A stretch of DNA of 64,000 nt from Mesorhizobium sp. (GTDB lineage Bacteria; Pseudomonadota; Alphaproteobacteria; Rhizobiales; Rhizobiaceae), in NCBI RefSeq assembly GCF_004962245.1, contig NZ_SUHQ01000002.1:124001-188000 (forward strand), read 5' to 3'. The notes beneath the pieces are model-generated. The model did no database searches and had not been told where the DNA came from. It saw only the letters and a list, made by a program, of their open reading frames with translations. Shown piece by piece: positions 1 to 7,060 of the stretch (position 1 is its first letter; every line of letters starts with the position of its first letter). The position numbers and the translations under genes are program-made.

Positions 1-1319
1 ATGACGACGCGCAGCACGATGTTCTTGGCCGGCGTCAGCCGCGTGCTCTTGGCCCAGGCCATCTCACCCGAGACATCGATATGCGTGTCCGACACGGACA
101 TCGTGGCGCCGCCGAGATGGGTGACGGCGACCTTGCCGCGGCCGCTCAGCGCAAGCGTGATCCCGGTGTCGCTGGCAACCAGCCGGCCGTCGGCGAAATA
201 TTTGTAGACGCCGCCGCGCGACAGCGCCGCGACCAGCATGGTCGACAGGGTCCTGTCGACCAACAGCCCGCAGCCGGCGAACCAGGCGCGGCCCGTCCGT
301 TGCAGCGGGTCGAGCGGCCTGTCGCGGCGAAATTCCCGCAAGGTGAACAGCCAGCCCCACAAATGATGGCCGATGATGCGGTCGTCCGAATAGCAGGGCG
401 GTCTGAGCTCGACGAGCGGCAGCAAGGCCAGATTGTTGATCCGCAGCGCCTCCGCATGCCAAGCGCCGGCGATCTCGAAGCCGAACGGAAAGAAGTTGAG
501 CGTCGACCGGCTCGAATATTCGCCGCCGACGGTCCCGTCGGGATGGACGAAATTGGCCAGGAAATCGATCGCCGCGGTCAGCGGTCCTCTCAAGTCGAGA
601 TCCGGCCGGCGGCGGTCGAGGTCGGCGAGAAGACCGATGGTCAGCGAGAGATAGCCGAGATCGGCGCCGCCATATTCGTCGAACCAGCCTTCCGCATGCT
701 GCCAGGAAAGCAACCGCCGCAGGCGCGTCGCCATCGCCGCCTCGAAGCCAGCGCCGGGATAGCGGCGGCCGGCGCGCTCGAGGCAGGAGACGATCAGCGC
801 CTCATGGTTGGAGAGCCGCCCGCTTTCGGTGTGCGAGGCCAGCCAATGCGCCCTGCGCTGCACGAAGGCATCGATTTCCGGATCGGCGGGAAGCGCGATG
901 ACATCGAGCGTCTCGAGAATGGCAAACAGCGAGAAGGCGGCGGCGCCGGCGGCCCGTTCGAACGGATAGTAGTCGTCGCACGAACCATCGGCATGGGCCG
1001 AGCGGGCGGCAAACCTGATGGCGGCCAGGATGTATTCGCGGATCTGGGGATCGCGGTGGTAGACATTGCCCGGCAGGTCGTCCATCGACCAGACAAGCGC
1101 CAGCGGCAGCACGAATTCCTGCGACATGCCGCAGGGAAAATCCATCATCCGGTAGTGCCAGTAGGCGCGGTCGAAGCAGCCATAGGTGGCACTGACCGGC
1201 GTGCGGTCGAGCAAGGTGAGCAGCTTGGGGATTTCGGCCAGGACAAGGCTGGCAATGCCGCGCCGGACATCTTCAAACTGCACGGTCTTGCCCTTGTTCT
1301 TACTGGCTGTCGCCGCCAT
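1..1319 (-). CDS. Conserved hypothetical protein, probable alpha/alpha-toroid type, C-terminus off window
   Basis: The reading frame opens at an ATG at 1319 and stays open to the window edge, so at least 439 residues are present and the C-terminus is missing. It is soluble in appearance, rich in Trp, His and Tyr (GCFDRAYWHYR near residue 45), with helical stretches that recall alpha/alpha toroids such as heparinase-like or prenyltransferase-like folds; this is inference and no catalytic motif is identified. The start lies 20 bases inside the 3' end of the upstream glycosyltransferase, so the two are probably translationally coupled and work in the same glycan pathway. The long opposite-strand frame over this gene is a shadow. 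The gene itself is well supported; the function is not known. Confidence 0.6.
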   Translation of the reverse strand, partial: MAATASKNKGKTVQFEDVRRGIASLVLAEIPKLLTLLDRTPVSATYGCFDRAYWHYRMMDFPCGMSQEFVLPLALVWSMDDLPGNVYHRDPQIREYILAAIRFAARSAHADGSCDDYYPFERAAGAAAFSLFAILETLDVIALPADPEIDAFVQRRAHWLASHTESGRLSNHEALIVSCLERAGRRYPGAGFEAAMATRLRRLLSWQHAEGWFDEYGGADLGYLSLTIGLLADLDRRRPDLDLRGPLTAAIDFLANFVHPDGTVGGEYSSRSTLNFFPFGFEIAGAWHAEALRINNLALLPLVELRPPCYSDDRIIGHHLWGWLFTLREFRRDRPLDPLQRTGRAWFAGCGLLVDRTLSTMLVAALSRGGVYKYFADGRLVASDTGITLALSGRGKVAVTHLGGATMSVSDTHIDVSGEMAWAKSTRLTPAKNIVLRVV

Positions 1320-2280
1320 TCCTGCTGCCGATCCTGCCACTGCCGCCAAAACGGTTGCGCCGCAATCCGTATCTCACATCTTCGAGCAGTTTTCGATTGA
1401 TGCCGTTGATTTCGCCGAGAAGCGCGCAAAGCCAGCACAGGAATGCGGCGATCATCATGATCGCCGCCAGGATCAGGCTGGGGACATGGCTGCGCTGGGC
1501 GTCTTCGAAATAGAGGACGAGCCAGCGCACGCTGAGAAAGAAGCCGACGGCGAAGGGGACGAGGCCGAGTAGGAAGAATGTCAGGCCCGGACGATAGATG
1601 AACACCGAGCGCAGGATCGAAATACTGGAGCGAAAGACGTAGCGCGGGATGCTGCGCACCAGCCGCGACGGCCGCGTTTCGCCGTTGACCCTGATCGGCA
1701 CGGAGACGATCTTAAGCCCGGAGCGTCCGGCCTGGATGACCGATTCCAGCGTGTAGGTGTAGGAATCGAATATATGCAGGCGCATCGCCGCCTCGCGCGA
1801 CAGCGCGCGAAACCCGCTCGGCGCGTCGGCGACATCGGCGCCCGAGGTGAAGCGCACCACCCAACTGCCCAGCCGCTGCAGCAATTTCTTGGTCGGCGAG
1901 AAATGGTCGATGGTCCTGATCGGTCGGCTGCCCACAACCAGCTCGGCGCGCCGCTCCAGGATCGGCTGGACAAGGGCGGGAATGTCGCTGGCATCGTACT
2001 GGTTGTCGGCATCGGTGTTGACGATGACGTCGGCGCCCTCCTCCAGCGCGCGTTCGATGCCGGCGACGAAGGCCTTGGCAAGGCCGCGGTTGAAAGGGAA
2101 CTGGACGATGTGGTCGACGCCGCCCTTCCGCGCCACCTCGACGGTGCCGTCGGTGCTGCCGTCGTCGACGATCAGCCACTCCACCGCGTCGAACCCGGCC
2201 ACGCTGCGCGGCAGGCAGGAAAGTGTTTCCGCCAGCGACGCTTCCTCGTTGAAGCAAGGTATCTGGACAATCAGTTTCAA
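1300..2280 (-). CDS. Family 2 glycosyltransferase, membrane anchored
   Basis: This 326-residue protein is a GT-A fold family 2 glycosyltransferase of the DPM1/undecaprenyl-phosphate type. The N-terminal half holds the nucleotide-sugar site: IPCFNEE at residues 8-14, VDDGSTDGT near 38-46 and a DxD-like NTDAD at 88-92. The C-terminal part has two hydrophobic helices (about 234-259 and 269-292), so it probably works at the inner face of the cytoplasmic membrane on a polyprenyl-phosphate acceptor. The only suitable start is TTG at 2280; no in-frame ATG precedes it. Its 3' end overlaps the next gene by 20 bases. The family is sure, the sugar and acceptor are not. Confidence 0.88.
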   Translation of the reverse strand: MKLIVQIPCFNEEASLAETLSCLPRSVAGFDAVEWLIVDDGSTDGTVEVARKGGVDHIVQFPFNRGLAKAFVAGIERALEEGADVIVNTDADNQYDASDIPALVQPILERRAELVVGSRPIRTIDHFSPTKKLLQRLGSWVVRFTSGADVADAPSGFRALSREAAMRLHIFDSYTYTLESVIQAGRSGLKIVSVPIRVNGETRPSRLVRSIPRYVFRSSISILRSVFIYRPGLTFFLLGLVPFAVGFFLSVRWLVLYFEDAQRSHVPSLILAAIMMIAAFLCWLCALLGEINGINRKLLEDVRYGLRRNRFGGSGRIGSRNGGDSQ

Positions 2281-3003
2281 GGGGGATCCCGATCAGGGTC
2301 GAAGTAAAGAAAACCCGGATATCCCATCCCCGGGGAACTAGGAAGATGGAAAAGGTTGGGGTGCGGCAATGCGCTGGTCAGTTCAACGCGCTCGCCACCC
2401 GTCGCCGTCGCAAAACGGGCAGGTCACGCGGCATAACGACATCGCCTTCTCGCTGCCGCAGCGCGACCTTCGAATGGTCGCGCCCGTGACCAAGGGCCAG
2501 AGGACGTGCTGCAAGCCTGCGACGCCGTCCAACCGCGTGCGCGCACTGGTGCCGTCGCAGATCACTGCCGGCACGCGCGTGAGCTCGGACTAGCCTTTGT
2601 TATCCACGTTGTCCCGGAAATCCTGCAGGGGATGCTTAGGTCTCCTCGCCCGATGGTTTATGCGATGCCCGCCTGACCCGCCAGTCCTGATGGCAAGGAC
2701 CGATTCCAACAGGTTCAGCCAAGGATGAGACCCGCGGCCAGCACCGTTAGGATGAGCGACAGCGGAACGGCGAGAAGGCAGCACGCCTCCAAAGTATTGA
2801 TTTGCCAAAAGTTCATCGGGCACTTCCCATATTGGTTTCCCCATCTAAACGGGCAGACCGGGACGGCAGTTCCACGGAAAATGTCAGGGCACGCCGCAAA
2901 TCGTACCGATCGGTCAAGCCACCTCCCCAGTGGTCAGCGGCTAATCCCGTCGTGTCGCAAGCCGGCATGTGATTGCCCGTGCCGGCACCGCACCAGTTGC
3001 CTG
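2281..3003. other. 723-base stretch without a confident gene
   Basis: The stretch lies between the glycosyltransferase start and the DUF6456-like gene end. Frames of 60-84 residues exist on both strands but their compositions look random and none has a good ribosome binding site. The one candidate worth keeping is a 33-codon hydrophobic frame at 2715-2816, listed separately. No tRNA, insertion sequence or strong terminator was seen. Confidence 0.5.
2715..2816 (-). CDS. Candidate 33-residue single-pass membrane peptide
   Basis: An ATG at 2816 opens a 33-codon frame ending in TGA at 2715. After a polar start (MNFWQINTLEA) it is almost wholly hydrophobic (CCLLAVPLSLILTVLAAG and onward), which would make one membrane helix. 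A weak purine-rich GGGAAG lies about 8 bases upstream. Such short membrane peptides are common in rhizobia, but length alone cannot exclude chance. Confidence 0.3.
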   Translation of the reverse strand: MNFWQINTLEACCLLAVPLSLILTVLAAGLILG

Positions 3004-3612
3004 CTACCCACGCGGCCGCCGCATCAGCATCATCCCATAGTGCACCGCCAACATATCCAGCCCCACCTTGAGCAGCTTCGTCACCACATCCCGCGCCTCG
3101 CCGGTCTGTTCGGCCAGGCTCTTCACCGTTTCACCTTGGCAGCACACTTTTTGCACCACGCCCGACACTTCCCAATGCGCAAGCGCCCTGGTGGCGTCGG
3201 CATAGGCGCGGCCGGCCGACAGGATGCGGTCGGCAATGCCGCCGCCGATGCGGCCGCCGTCGACGCGCTCGGTCAGCGCCATCGGCTTGACGCCGTCCTG
3301 CGCCGAGACGCGAAAATCCTCGCGGTAGCGCATGCCCGCTTCGCGCTGCTGGCGCGACAGCGAAGTGATGCCGGTCAGCGGATCGACATTGCGCACGCGT
3401 ACGATGCCGCCGGTGGAGGTGTGGCCGTCATTGGACACCTCATAGATGCGCCTCGCCTCCAGTGTGCCGGCCGCCAGCCGCTTGCGGCCGAAGGCGTCGT
3501 CCTTCAGCGCGAAATCATGGCCGACCTCCTTGCGGATGCGCACCTGCTCGACCTCGCCCTTGAGAAGTCTCGGCGGCTTGGGTGCCTTGGCCTTGGCGGT
3601 CTTCTTGCTCAT
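3004..3612 (-). CDS. DUF6456-like domain protein
   Basis: A 202-residue protein with a Lys/Pro-rich start (MSKKTAKAKAPKPPRLLKGE) and a compact C-terminal half. The signature REAGMRYREDF near residue 88, followed by a GGGIADRILSAGRAYADA segment and a helix-turn-helix-like end (VKSLAEQTGEARDVVTKLL), matches the layout of DUF6456 proteins of Rhizobiales, which are thought to bind DNA. The ATG at 3612 has a good GAGGAGA ribosome site 6-8 bases upstream. It lies just downstream of the GcrA-like gene (66-base gap, same strand) and is probably in the same transcript. The exact role is unknown. Confidence 0.7.
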   Translation of the reverse strand: MSKKTAKAKAPKPPRLLKGEVEQVRIRKEVGHDFALKDDAFGRKRLAAGTLEARRIYEVSNDGHTSTGGIVRVRNVDPLTGITSLSRQQREAGMRYREDFRVSAQDGVKPMALTERVDGGRIGGGIADRILSAGRAYADATRALAHWEVSGVVQKVCCQGETVKSLAEQTGEARDVVTKLLKVGLDMLAVHYGMMLMRRPRG

Positions 3613-3677
3613 GGGCAGTCTCCTCGTTTGATTTTCGCCTTCGCAGAACCCAAGTCTCGCTGCGCTTGGAGATCAAC

Positions 3678-4202
3678 TCACACCGCATCCGCCAGGGCCG
3701 TGCGGCGATGGTCGCAGAATCGCGCCGCGTGATAGGCGCAGTAGCTTTTCAGCGGCCCCGTGCGCAGGCCGCAGCACAGCATGTCCAATCCCGGCCGGCT
3801 GCCGGGCGCGTCGTTTTCGGGGTCTTCCTCCAGCGTCAGGTCGAGCGGCGCGCGGCAGCGGTTGAACAGGCAGTCGATGAAGCGCATGGCCGCGACATGC
3901 GGCTGGCGCCCGACGGCGGCAGGGCGCGGCGCCGGCACTTTGAGGACTTCGCGGTCGGGCCCGTGGACCTCGCGCACGAACTGGCGCTGCGGCAGCCAGA
4001 CCGGCGGCGCCAGCCTGGCCGGCGTGACGTGCCGTGGCCTGCCCGGCCTTGCCGGACCGGCTTGCCCCGGCAGCTCTGCTTGCCCCGGCAGCTCTGCTTG
4101 CCCAGGCAGCTTGGCTTGCCCCGGCAGCTTGGCTTGCGCGGGTAGCTCTGCTTGCCCCGGCAGCTTGGCTTGCTCGGGTAGCTTGTCGGTGCAGGCGGTC
4201 AT
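3678..4202 (-). CDS. GcrA-like C-terminal domain protein with hexapeptide repeat N-terminus
   Basis: The 174-residue protein starts at the ATG at 4202, which has a strong GGAGGAAG ribosome site; the longer upstream frame crosses another gene and a promoter and is rejected. Residues 7-49 are seven copies of a hexapeptide of the type KLPGQA/ELPGQA. The C-terminal 60 residues (CLFNRCRAP, later MLCCGLRTG, then SYCAYHAARFC) match the Cys/His pattern of the GcrA C-terminal domain, where GcrA binds sigma70. The N-terminal GcrA DNA-binding domain (usually a WTDERVE-type helix) is absent and the repeat stands in its place. A phage-type or accessory sigma70-binding regulator is a reasonable guess. Confidence 0.6.
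   Translation of the reverse strand: MTACTDKLPEQAKLPGQAELPAQAKLPGQAKLPGQAELPGQAELPGQAGPARPGRPRHVTPARLAPPVWLPQRQFVREVHGPDREVLKVPAPRPAAVGRQPHVAAMRFIDCLFNRCRAPLDLTLEEDPENDAPGSRPGLDMLCCGLRTGPLKSYCAYHAARFCDHRRTALADAV
4061..4186 (+). repeat. Seven 18-bp tandem repeats inside the GcrA-like gene
   Basis: Seven units of 18 bases run from 4061 to 4186, each of the form CTTGCCCCGGCAGCTCTG with a few substitutions. They stay in frame and encode the hexapeptide (K/E)LP(G/E/A)QA on the minus strand. The unit at 4061 and the unit at 4079 are identical, which points to recent slippage or unequal exchange. Confidence 0.9.
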
Positions 4203-4244
4203 GGTCTTCCTCCGTCTCAAGAGATTGCGTGAATGCCGAAGCTG

Positions 4245-4271
4245 TCCCCCTCCCGTGAACAGGGAGGGGGA
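4245..4271 (-). terminator. GC-rich hairpin after the 4273-4572 gene
   Basis: TCCCCCTCCC at 4245-4254 and its complement GGGAGGGGGA at 4262-4271 form a 10-bp stem with a 7-base loop immediately after the stop of the leftward gene at 4273. There is no long U run, so it may be a weak terminator or one of the dispersed hairpin repeats. Confidence 0.45.
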
Positions 4272-4272
4272 G

Positions 4273-4572
4273 CTACCTCCGGCGGCCAAGCTTCGCCTCG
4301 GCCGCCGCGCGGGTGGCGCCGGAAACCGCCCTGCCCGTTTGCCGGTCGAAGACGATGATCGTGCCGTCCTCGGTGCGGATGCACGAAAGGCCCGCCTTGC
4401 ACGCGCGGAAATTCGTGGCCGGAGCCGGCAGGGGGACGGCTCCGGCCGTTCCGGCCGCCGCCGGTGACGGCAAGGCGGCCGGATCCGAGGCGCTGGCCTC
4501 GGGCTTCGTCCCGGCCGGGGAGGACAGCCGGGACGGATGGAAAAGCGAAATCGGGCGACGCGGCTTGTGCAT
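4273..4572 (-). CDS. Small hypothetical protein, possibly leaderless
   Basis: This frame encodes 99 residues. The first two thirds are Pro/Ala/Ser rich and probably disordered; the end is compact, with FRACKAGLSCI (two Cys), then EDGTIIVFDRQTGRAVSG and a basic tail. No known family was recognised. The ATG at 4572 sits only 6 bases after the -10 box of a good sigma70-like promoter (4579-4607), so the mRNA would begin at or next to the start codon. The repressor gene at 4619 is divergent, and the promoter lies in the gap between them, so control by that repressor is likely. It is followed at 70 bases by the GcrA-like gene and may head a three-gene leftward transcript with it and the DUF6456-like gene. 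Confidence 0.55.
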   Translation of the reverse strand: MHKPRRPISLFHPSRLSSPAGTKPEASASDPAALPSPAAAGTAGAVPLPAPATNFRACKAGLSCIRTEDGTIIVFDRQTGRAVSGATRAAAEAKLGRRR

Positions 4573-4578
4573 GGCTGT

Positions 4579-4607
4579 ATATAAGCATAACTCAAAAATT
4601 TATGCAA
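4579..4607 (-). promoter_or_regulatory. Leftward sigma70-like promoter with embedded putative operator
   Basis: On the minus strand TTGCAT (4607-4602), a 17-base spacer and TTATAT (4584-4579) make a good promoter. The spacer AAATTTTTGAGTTATGC is the same, apart from one base, as that at 5807-5823, and the -10 is identical there. GCATAA and TTATGC arms (4585-4590 and 4600-4605) form an inverted repeat around it, as expected for a dimeric repressor site. Confidence 0.6.
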
Positions 4608-4618
4608 GCCATTCTTTC

Positions 4619-5350
4619 ATGGACGAAACCGATTCTTATGTTTCAGATGGCGCCATGGCGAAAACCTCATTGTCGATCAAGGTCGGGGCGGCGATCCGCA
4701 AGGCGCGCAAGCAGCGCGGCCTGGTGATGCGCCATATTGCCGAGCACAACGACACCGACGTCGCCGCCGTCGGCAATTGGGAAACCGGCCGCAACCTGCC
4801 CAAGACCGAGAACCTTTTGAAGACCGCCGCCTTCCTGCGCGTCGACCCAGTGGCGCTCGGCAAGGGCGAGGTCGTCTTCCTCGACAGCGTCGACAATGTC
4901 GCCGACGCCGAGATCGTAACCGACGCCGCCCCCCTGCCCGCCGGCCCGATGGACATCGAGCTTCTGGGCGCTGCCGTCGGCGGCGACGACGGCGACTTCA
5001 CCTTCAACGGCGAGGTCGCCGGCTATGTCCAGCGCCCGCCCGGCATCGCCCATTTGCGCAAGGTGTTTGCGCTGCATGTGCTCTCCGACTCGATGGTGCC
5101 GCGCTACGAGCCCGGCGAGATGCTCTATTGCGGCGGCCGCGACGCCGTGCCTGGCGACCACGTGGTGATCGAGATGTTCCCCGAGGAAAACGAGCGCAAC
5201 GGCAAGGCCTTCATCAAGAAGCTGGTCAAGCGGACCGCTGCCGAGCTGGTCGTCGAGCAGTACAATCCGCCAAAGACGCTGACCTTCAACCGCTACGCGA
5301 TCAAGCACGTCTGGCGCGTCATACCGCTCAAGGAACTTCTGGGGTATTGA
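4619..5350 (+). CDS. S24-type phage-like transcriptional repressor
   Basis: The 243-residue protein has an N-terminal helix-turn-helix of the XRE type (about residues 21-66, IRKARKQRG to GRNLPKTENL) and a C-terminal S24 peptidase-like dimerisation domain. The nucleophile is Ser158 in SDSMVP and the general base Lys is near residue 200 in AFIKKL. An Ala-Gly pair at 134-135 (EVAGYV) could be an autocleavage site, as in LexA and lambda CI. Start choice is open: ATG at 4619 or 4655, neither with a good ribosome site. The gene is divergent from 4273-4572 and shares with it a promoter region holding an inverted repeat. It is probably the master regulator of this island, and could respond to RecA if the cleavage site is real. 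Confidence 0.8.
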   Translation: MDETDSYVSDGAMAKTSLSIKVGAAIRKARKQRGLVMRHIAEHNDTDVAAVGNWETGRNLPKTENLLKTAAFLRVDPVALGKGEVVFLDSVDNVADAEIVTDAAPLPAGPMDIELLGAAVGGDDGDFTFNGEVAGYVQRPPGIAHLRKVFALHVLSDSMVPRYEPGEMLYCGGRDAVPGDHVVIEMFPEENERNGKAFIKKLVKRTAAELVVEQYNPPKTLTFNRYAIKHVWRVIPLKELLGY

Positions 5351-5360
5351 AGGGGCGACG

Positions 5361-5396
5361 GGCGATCCCTTCCCCCTTGCGGGAGAAGGGATCGCC
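5361..5396. terminator. Bidirectional hairpin terminator between convergent genes
   Basis: GGCGATCCCTTCCCCC (5361-5376) pairs with GGGAGAAGGGATCGCC (5381-5396) across a TTGC loop, with one mismatch. It begins 11 bases after the repressor stop and ends 6 bases before the stop of the convergent zinc-ribbon gene, so it can serve both. Confidence 0.6.
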
Positions 5397-5401
5397 ACCA
5401 C

Positions 5402-5704
5402 TCAAGCCCGCCTGGATCTCTCCAGGGGAACCTCGCGCTCGCTGAGCATCCGCGCCTCGGCGCGGCGCTGCTGCTGCTCGTCGATGAACGCCGCCCGGAT
5501 CGAAACCGCCCCGCCCGGCAATCCGTCGGCCCGGCAGGCCTTGCAGATGAGGCGCCCCGAAAGGGCCGCCAGCGGCGTCTGCGCGGTCACCCCGAAGCGC
5601 CTGAGCTCGGCCGGCTTCCACCATCTGTTGCGGCCGCAGTCGATACACTCGACCGCAATCGAGACGACCTCGGCGATCGTCGCTTCCTTGCCCGGCAATG
5701 CCAT
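5402..5704 (-). CDS. Small zinc-ribbon protein
   Basis: A 100-residue protein with two CxxC pairs, CIDC near residue 20 and CKAC near residue 53, separated by a Trp-rich stretch (RNRWWKPAELRRFG). This is a typical treble or ribbon-type zinc site. The C-terminal 30 residues are charged and helical (EQQQRRAEARML). The ATG at 5704 was chosen because a GGAGG lies upstream and the longer frame has no support; a GTG about 45 bases upstream is an alternative. It converges on the repressor gene and is divergent from the 5909 gene. Phage-associated and rhizobial small zinc-ribbon proteins of this kind have no assigned role. Confidence 0.6.
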   Translation of the reverse strand: MALPGKEATIAEVVSIAVECIDCGRNRWWKPAELRRFGVTAQTPLAALSGRLICKACRADGLPGGAVSIRAAFIDEQQQRRAEARMLSEREVPLERSRRA

Positions 5705-5800
5705 CGCCCCATACGCCTCCGTTCCTGTTTTGTTCACAACATTATGGGTTTTTCCCGAAGAGTCGAGTCGGTTCAGCTCAAACCTGATCAAAAGTTTAAC

Positions 5801-5829
5801 TTGTACCAATTTTTGAGTTATGCTTATAT
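5801..5829 (+). promoter_or_regulatory. Rightward sigma70-like promoter, second copy of the shared core
   Basis: TTGTAC (5801-5806), a 17-base spacer (5807-5823) and TTATAT (5824-5829). From base 5808 to 5829 it repeats the leftward promoter at 4579-4600 exactly, 22 bases in inverted orientation. It faces the gene at 5909 and lies in the gap with the divergent zinc-ribbon gene. Confidence 0.6.
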
Positions 5830-5908
5830 CGATAATACCGCTCCGGACGACATGGATGAGCGCCGGGACCGGGCTTCCGTCGCGGCTGCCAACTGCAAGG
5901 AAACGAGG

Positions 5909-6277
5909 ATGGACGCCCTCTCCGCCCAATTCGCCCACGATTGCGGCTACACCGGCGACAGCCCGGCCATGCTGGCGGCCTTCGCGGCCATCCGCCTCGA
6001 CGGCATAGGCAAGGCGCGGCAAGGCCACGACCAGCGCAAGGCGATGGTCGACCGGCTGAAGCACGGCGAGGCCCTGTTCCTGGCGGCGATCCGCCCGGCA
6101 CAGTCGGCCGAGGAGGCGATAGAGGACGCCGCCCGCTTCATCGCCTGTTATCGCAACATGCCGCGCTGGCGCCAGGAAAGACGCGGCGCCGATCTCGCCC
6201 GCGCCAGGCAGCAACGACTCCTGGCGCGATTCTTCCGCCGCTACGGCCACCGCCTCTGGGGACGGCAGGCCGCGTAA
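5909..6277 (+). CDS. Hypothetical protein of the regulatory island
   Basis: The 122-residue product starts MDALSAQFAHDCGY and ends with a strongly basic, Arg-rich tail (RQQRLLARFFRRYGHRL). It is alpha-helical in appearance without membrane segments, and no family was recognised. The ATG at 5909 has an AAGGA ribosome site 8 bases upstream; an in-frame ATG at 5851 is possible. It is transcribed from the promoter at 5801-5829, whose core matches that of the 4273-4572 gene, so both are probably under the same regulator. Confidence 0.55.
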   Translation: MDALSAQFAHDCGYTGDSPAMLAAFAAIRLDGIGKARQGHDQRKAMVDRLKHGEALFLAAIRPAQSAEEAIEDAARFIACYRNMPRWRQERRGADLARARQQRLLARFFRRYGHRLWGRQAA

Positions 6278-6358
6278 GCCGAGGCGCTGACACCATCGGC
6301 CGCCAATGGCTGGATCGCTCTTGCCGTCGCCGACACCACGCCGTATGTCATCCCCTCG

Positions 6359-6817
6359 ATGAGCGAGATCGAGTTCCGTCGCGCGCAAGCGCCCGACCTG
6401 CCGGCGATTGTTGCAATGCTTGCCGACGACGCGCTCGGCGCAGGCCGGGAGGACCCGTCGACGCCGCTCGCGCCGTCCTACCTCGATGCCTTCCGGGCAA
6501 TCGACGCCGATCCCAACCAATTGCTGGCCGTGGCTGTCGAAGCCGGGCAAGTGGTCGCAACCCTGCAGCTCAGCTTCCTTCCGGGCATTTCCAGGAAAGG
6601 CGCCTGGCGCGGCCAGATCGAAGGCGTTCGCGTCGCCCGGCACCGGCGATCCGGCGGCGTCGGCAAACGGATGGTCGAATGGGCTGTTGAAGCGTGCCGT
6701 TCGCGCGGCTGCAGCTTTGTCCAGTTCACCACGGACAAGAGCCGACGCGAGGCGCACGCTTTCTACGAGCGCCTCGGCTTCACCGCCAGCCATCTCGGCT
6801 ACAAGATGGCGTTGTAG
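6359..6817 (+). CDS. GNAT family N-acetyltransferase
   Basis: A 152-residue single-domain GNAT protein. The acetyl-CoA binding motif A is clear: IEGVRVARHRRSGGVGKRMV at about residues 83-102 (a Q/RxxGxG/A variant, RRSGGVGKR), followed by EACRSRGCSFVQ and the motif B end REAHAFYERLGF. The substrate cannot be read from the sequence. It stands alone between the island gene at 5909 and dinB. No strong ribosome site precedes the ATG at 6359, but the frame fits the family length. Confidence 0.82.
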   Translation: MSEIEFRRAQAPDLPAIVAMLADDALGAGREDPSTPLAPSYLDAFRAIDADPNQLLAVAVEAGQVVATLQLSFLPGISRKGAWRGQIEGVRVARHRRSGGVGKRMVEWAVEACRSRGCSFVQFTTDKSRREAHAFYERLGFTASHLGYKMAL

Positions 6818-6881
6818 GTCGCGGCACCTGTCATCAGGGCGGATCGGCCAATTATCGAAGTCGGCGCCGCCGGCGAAGCTA

Positions 6882-6910
6882 CCGATCTCCCCCCTTGCGG
6901 GGGAGATCGG
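6882..6910. repeat. Dispersed hairpin repeat (C-rich/G-rich arms)
   Basis: CCGATCTCCCC at 6882-6892 and GGGGAGATCGG at 6900-6910 form a perfect 11-bp stem with a 7-base loop. Related hairpins occur near 28521, 28678, 31001, 41977 and 42106. Confidence 0.7.
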
Positions 6911-7003
6911 ATGTCGCTTCAGCTTTCGCTAATCACCAGCACTGGAAGGCAGGGGGGCAGCGCAAACCTGAAGCGATTGCCCTCCGCCTGTCATCCAGGC
7001 TCC

Positions 7004-7037
7004 TTGACAATTCGCCCGCAATGTTCTCTTTATGTTC
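7004..7037 (+). promoter_or_regulatory. dinB promoter with LexA SOS box
   Basis: A -35 TTGACA at 7004-7009 is followed after 17 bases by a poor -10 (7027-7032). The sequence GTTC-TCTTTAT-GTTC at 7023-7037 matches the alphaproteobacterial LexA site GTTC-N7-GTTC exactly and covers the -10, so LexA would block the polymerase here. Confidence 0.82.
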
Positions 7038-7060
7038 CGATCGAAACCACCCTCAAGACA

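Noticed and set aside
81..1400. Plus-strand frame of 439 codons
   Set aside because: It is antisense to the coherent protein encoded on the minus strand and its composition is Arg/Gly/Ala/Asp shadow-like.
4061..4186. CRISPR array
   Set aside because: The 18-bp units are directly adjacent without spacers and stay in a coding frame.
3678..4607. 309-residue form of the GcrA-like protein
   Set aside because: It would read through the 4273-4572 gene and its promoter; the ATG at 4202 has a strong ribosome site.
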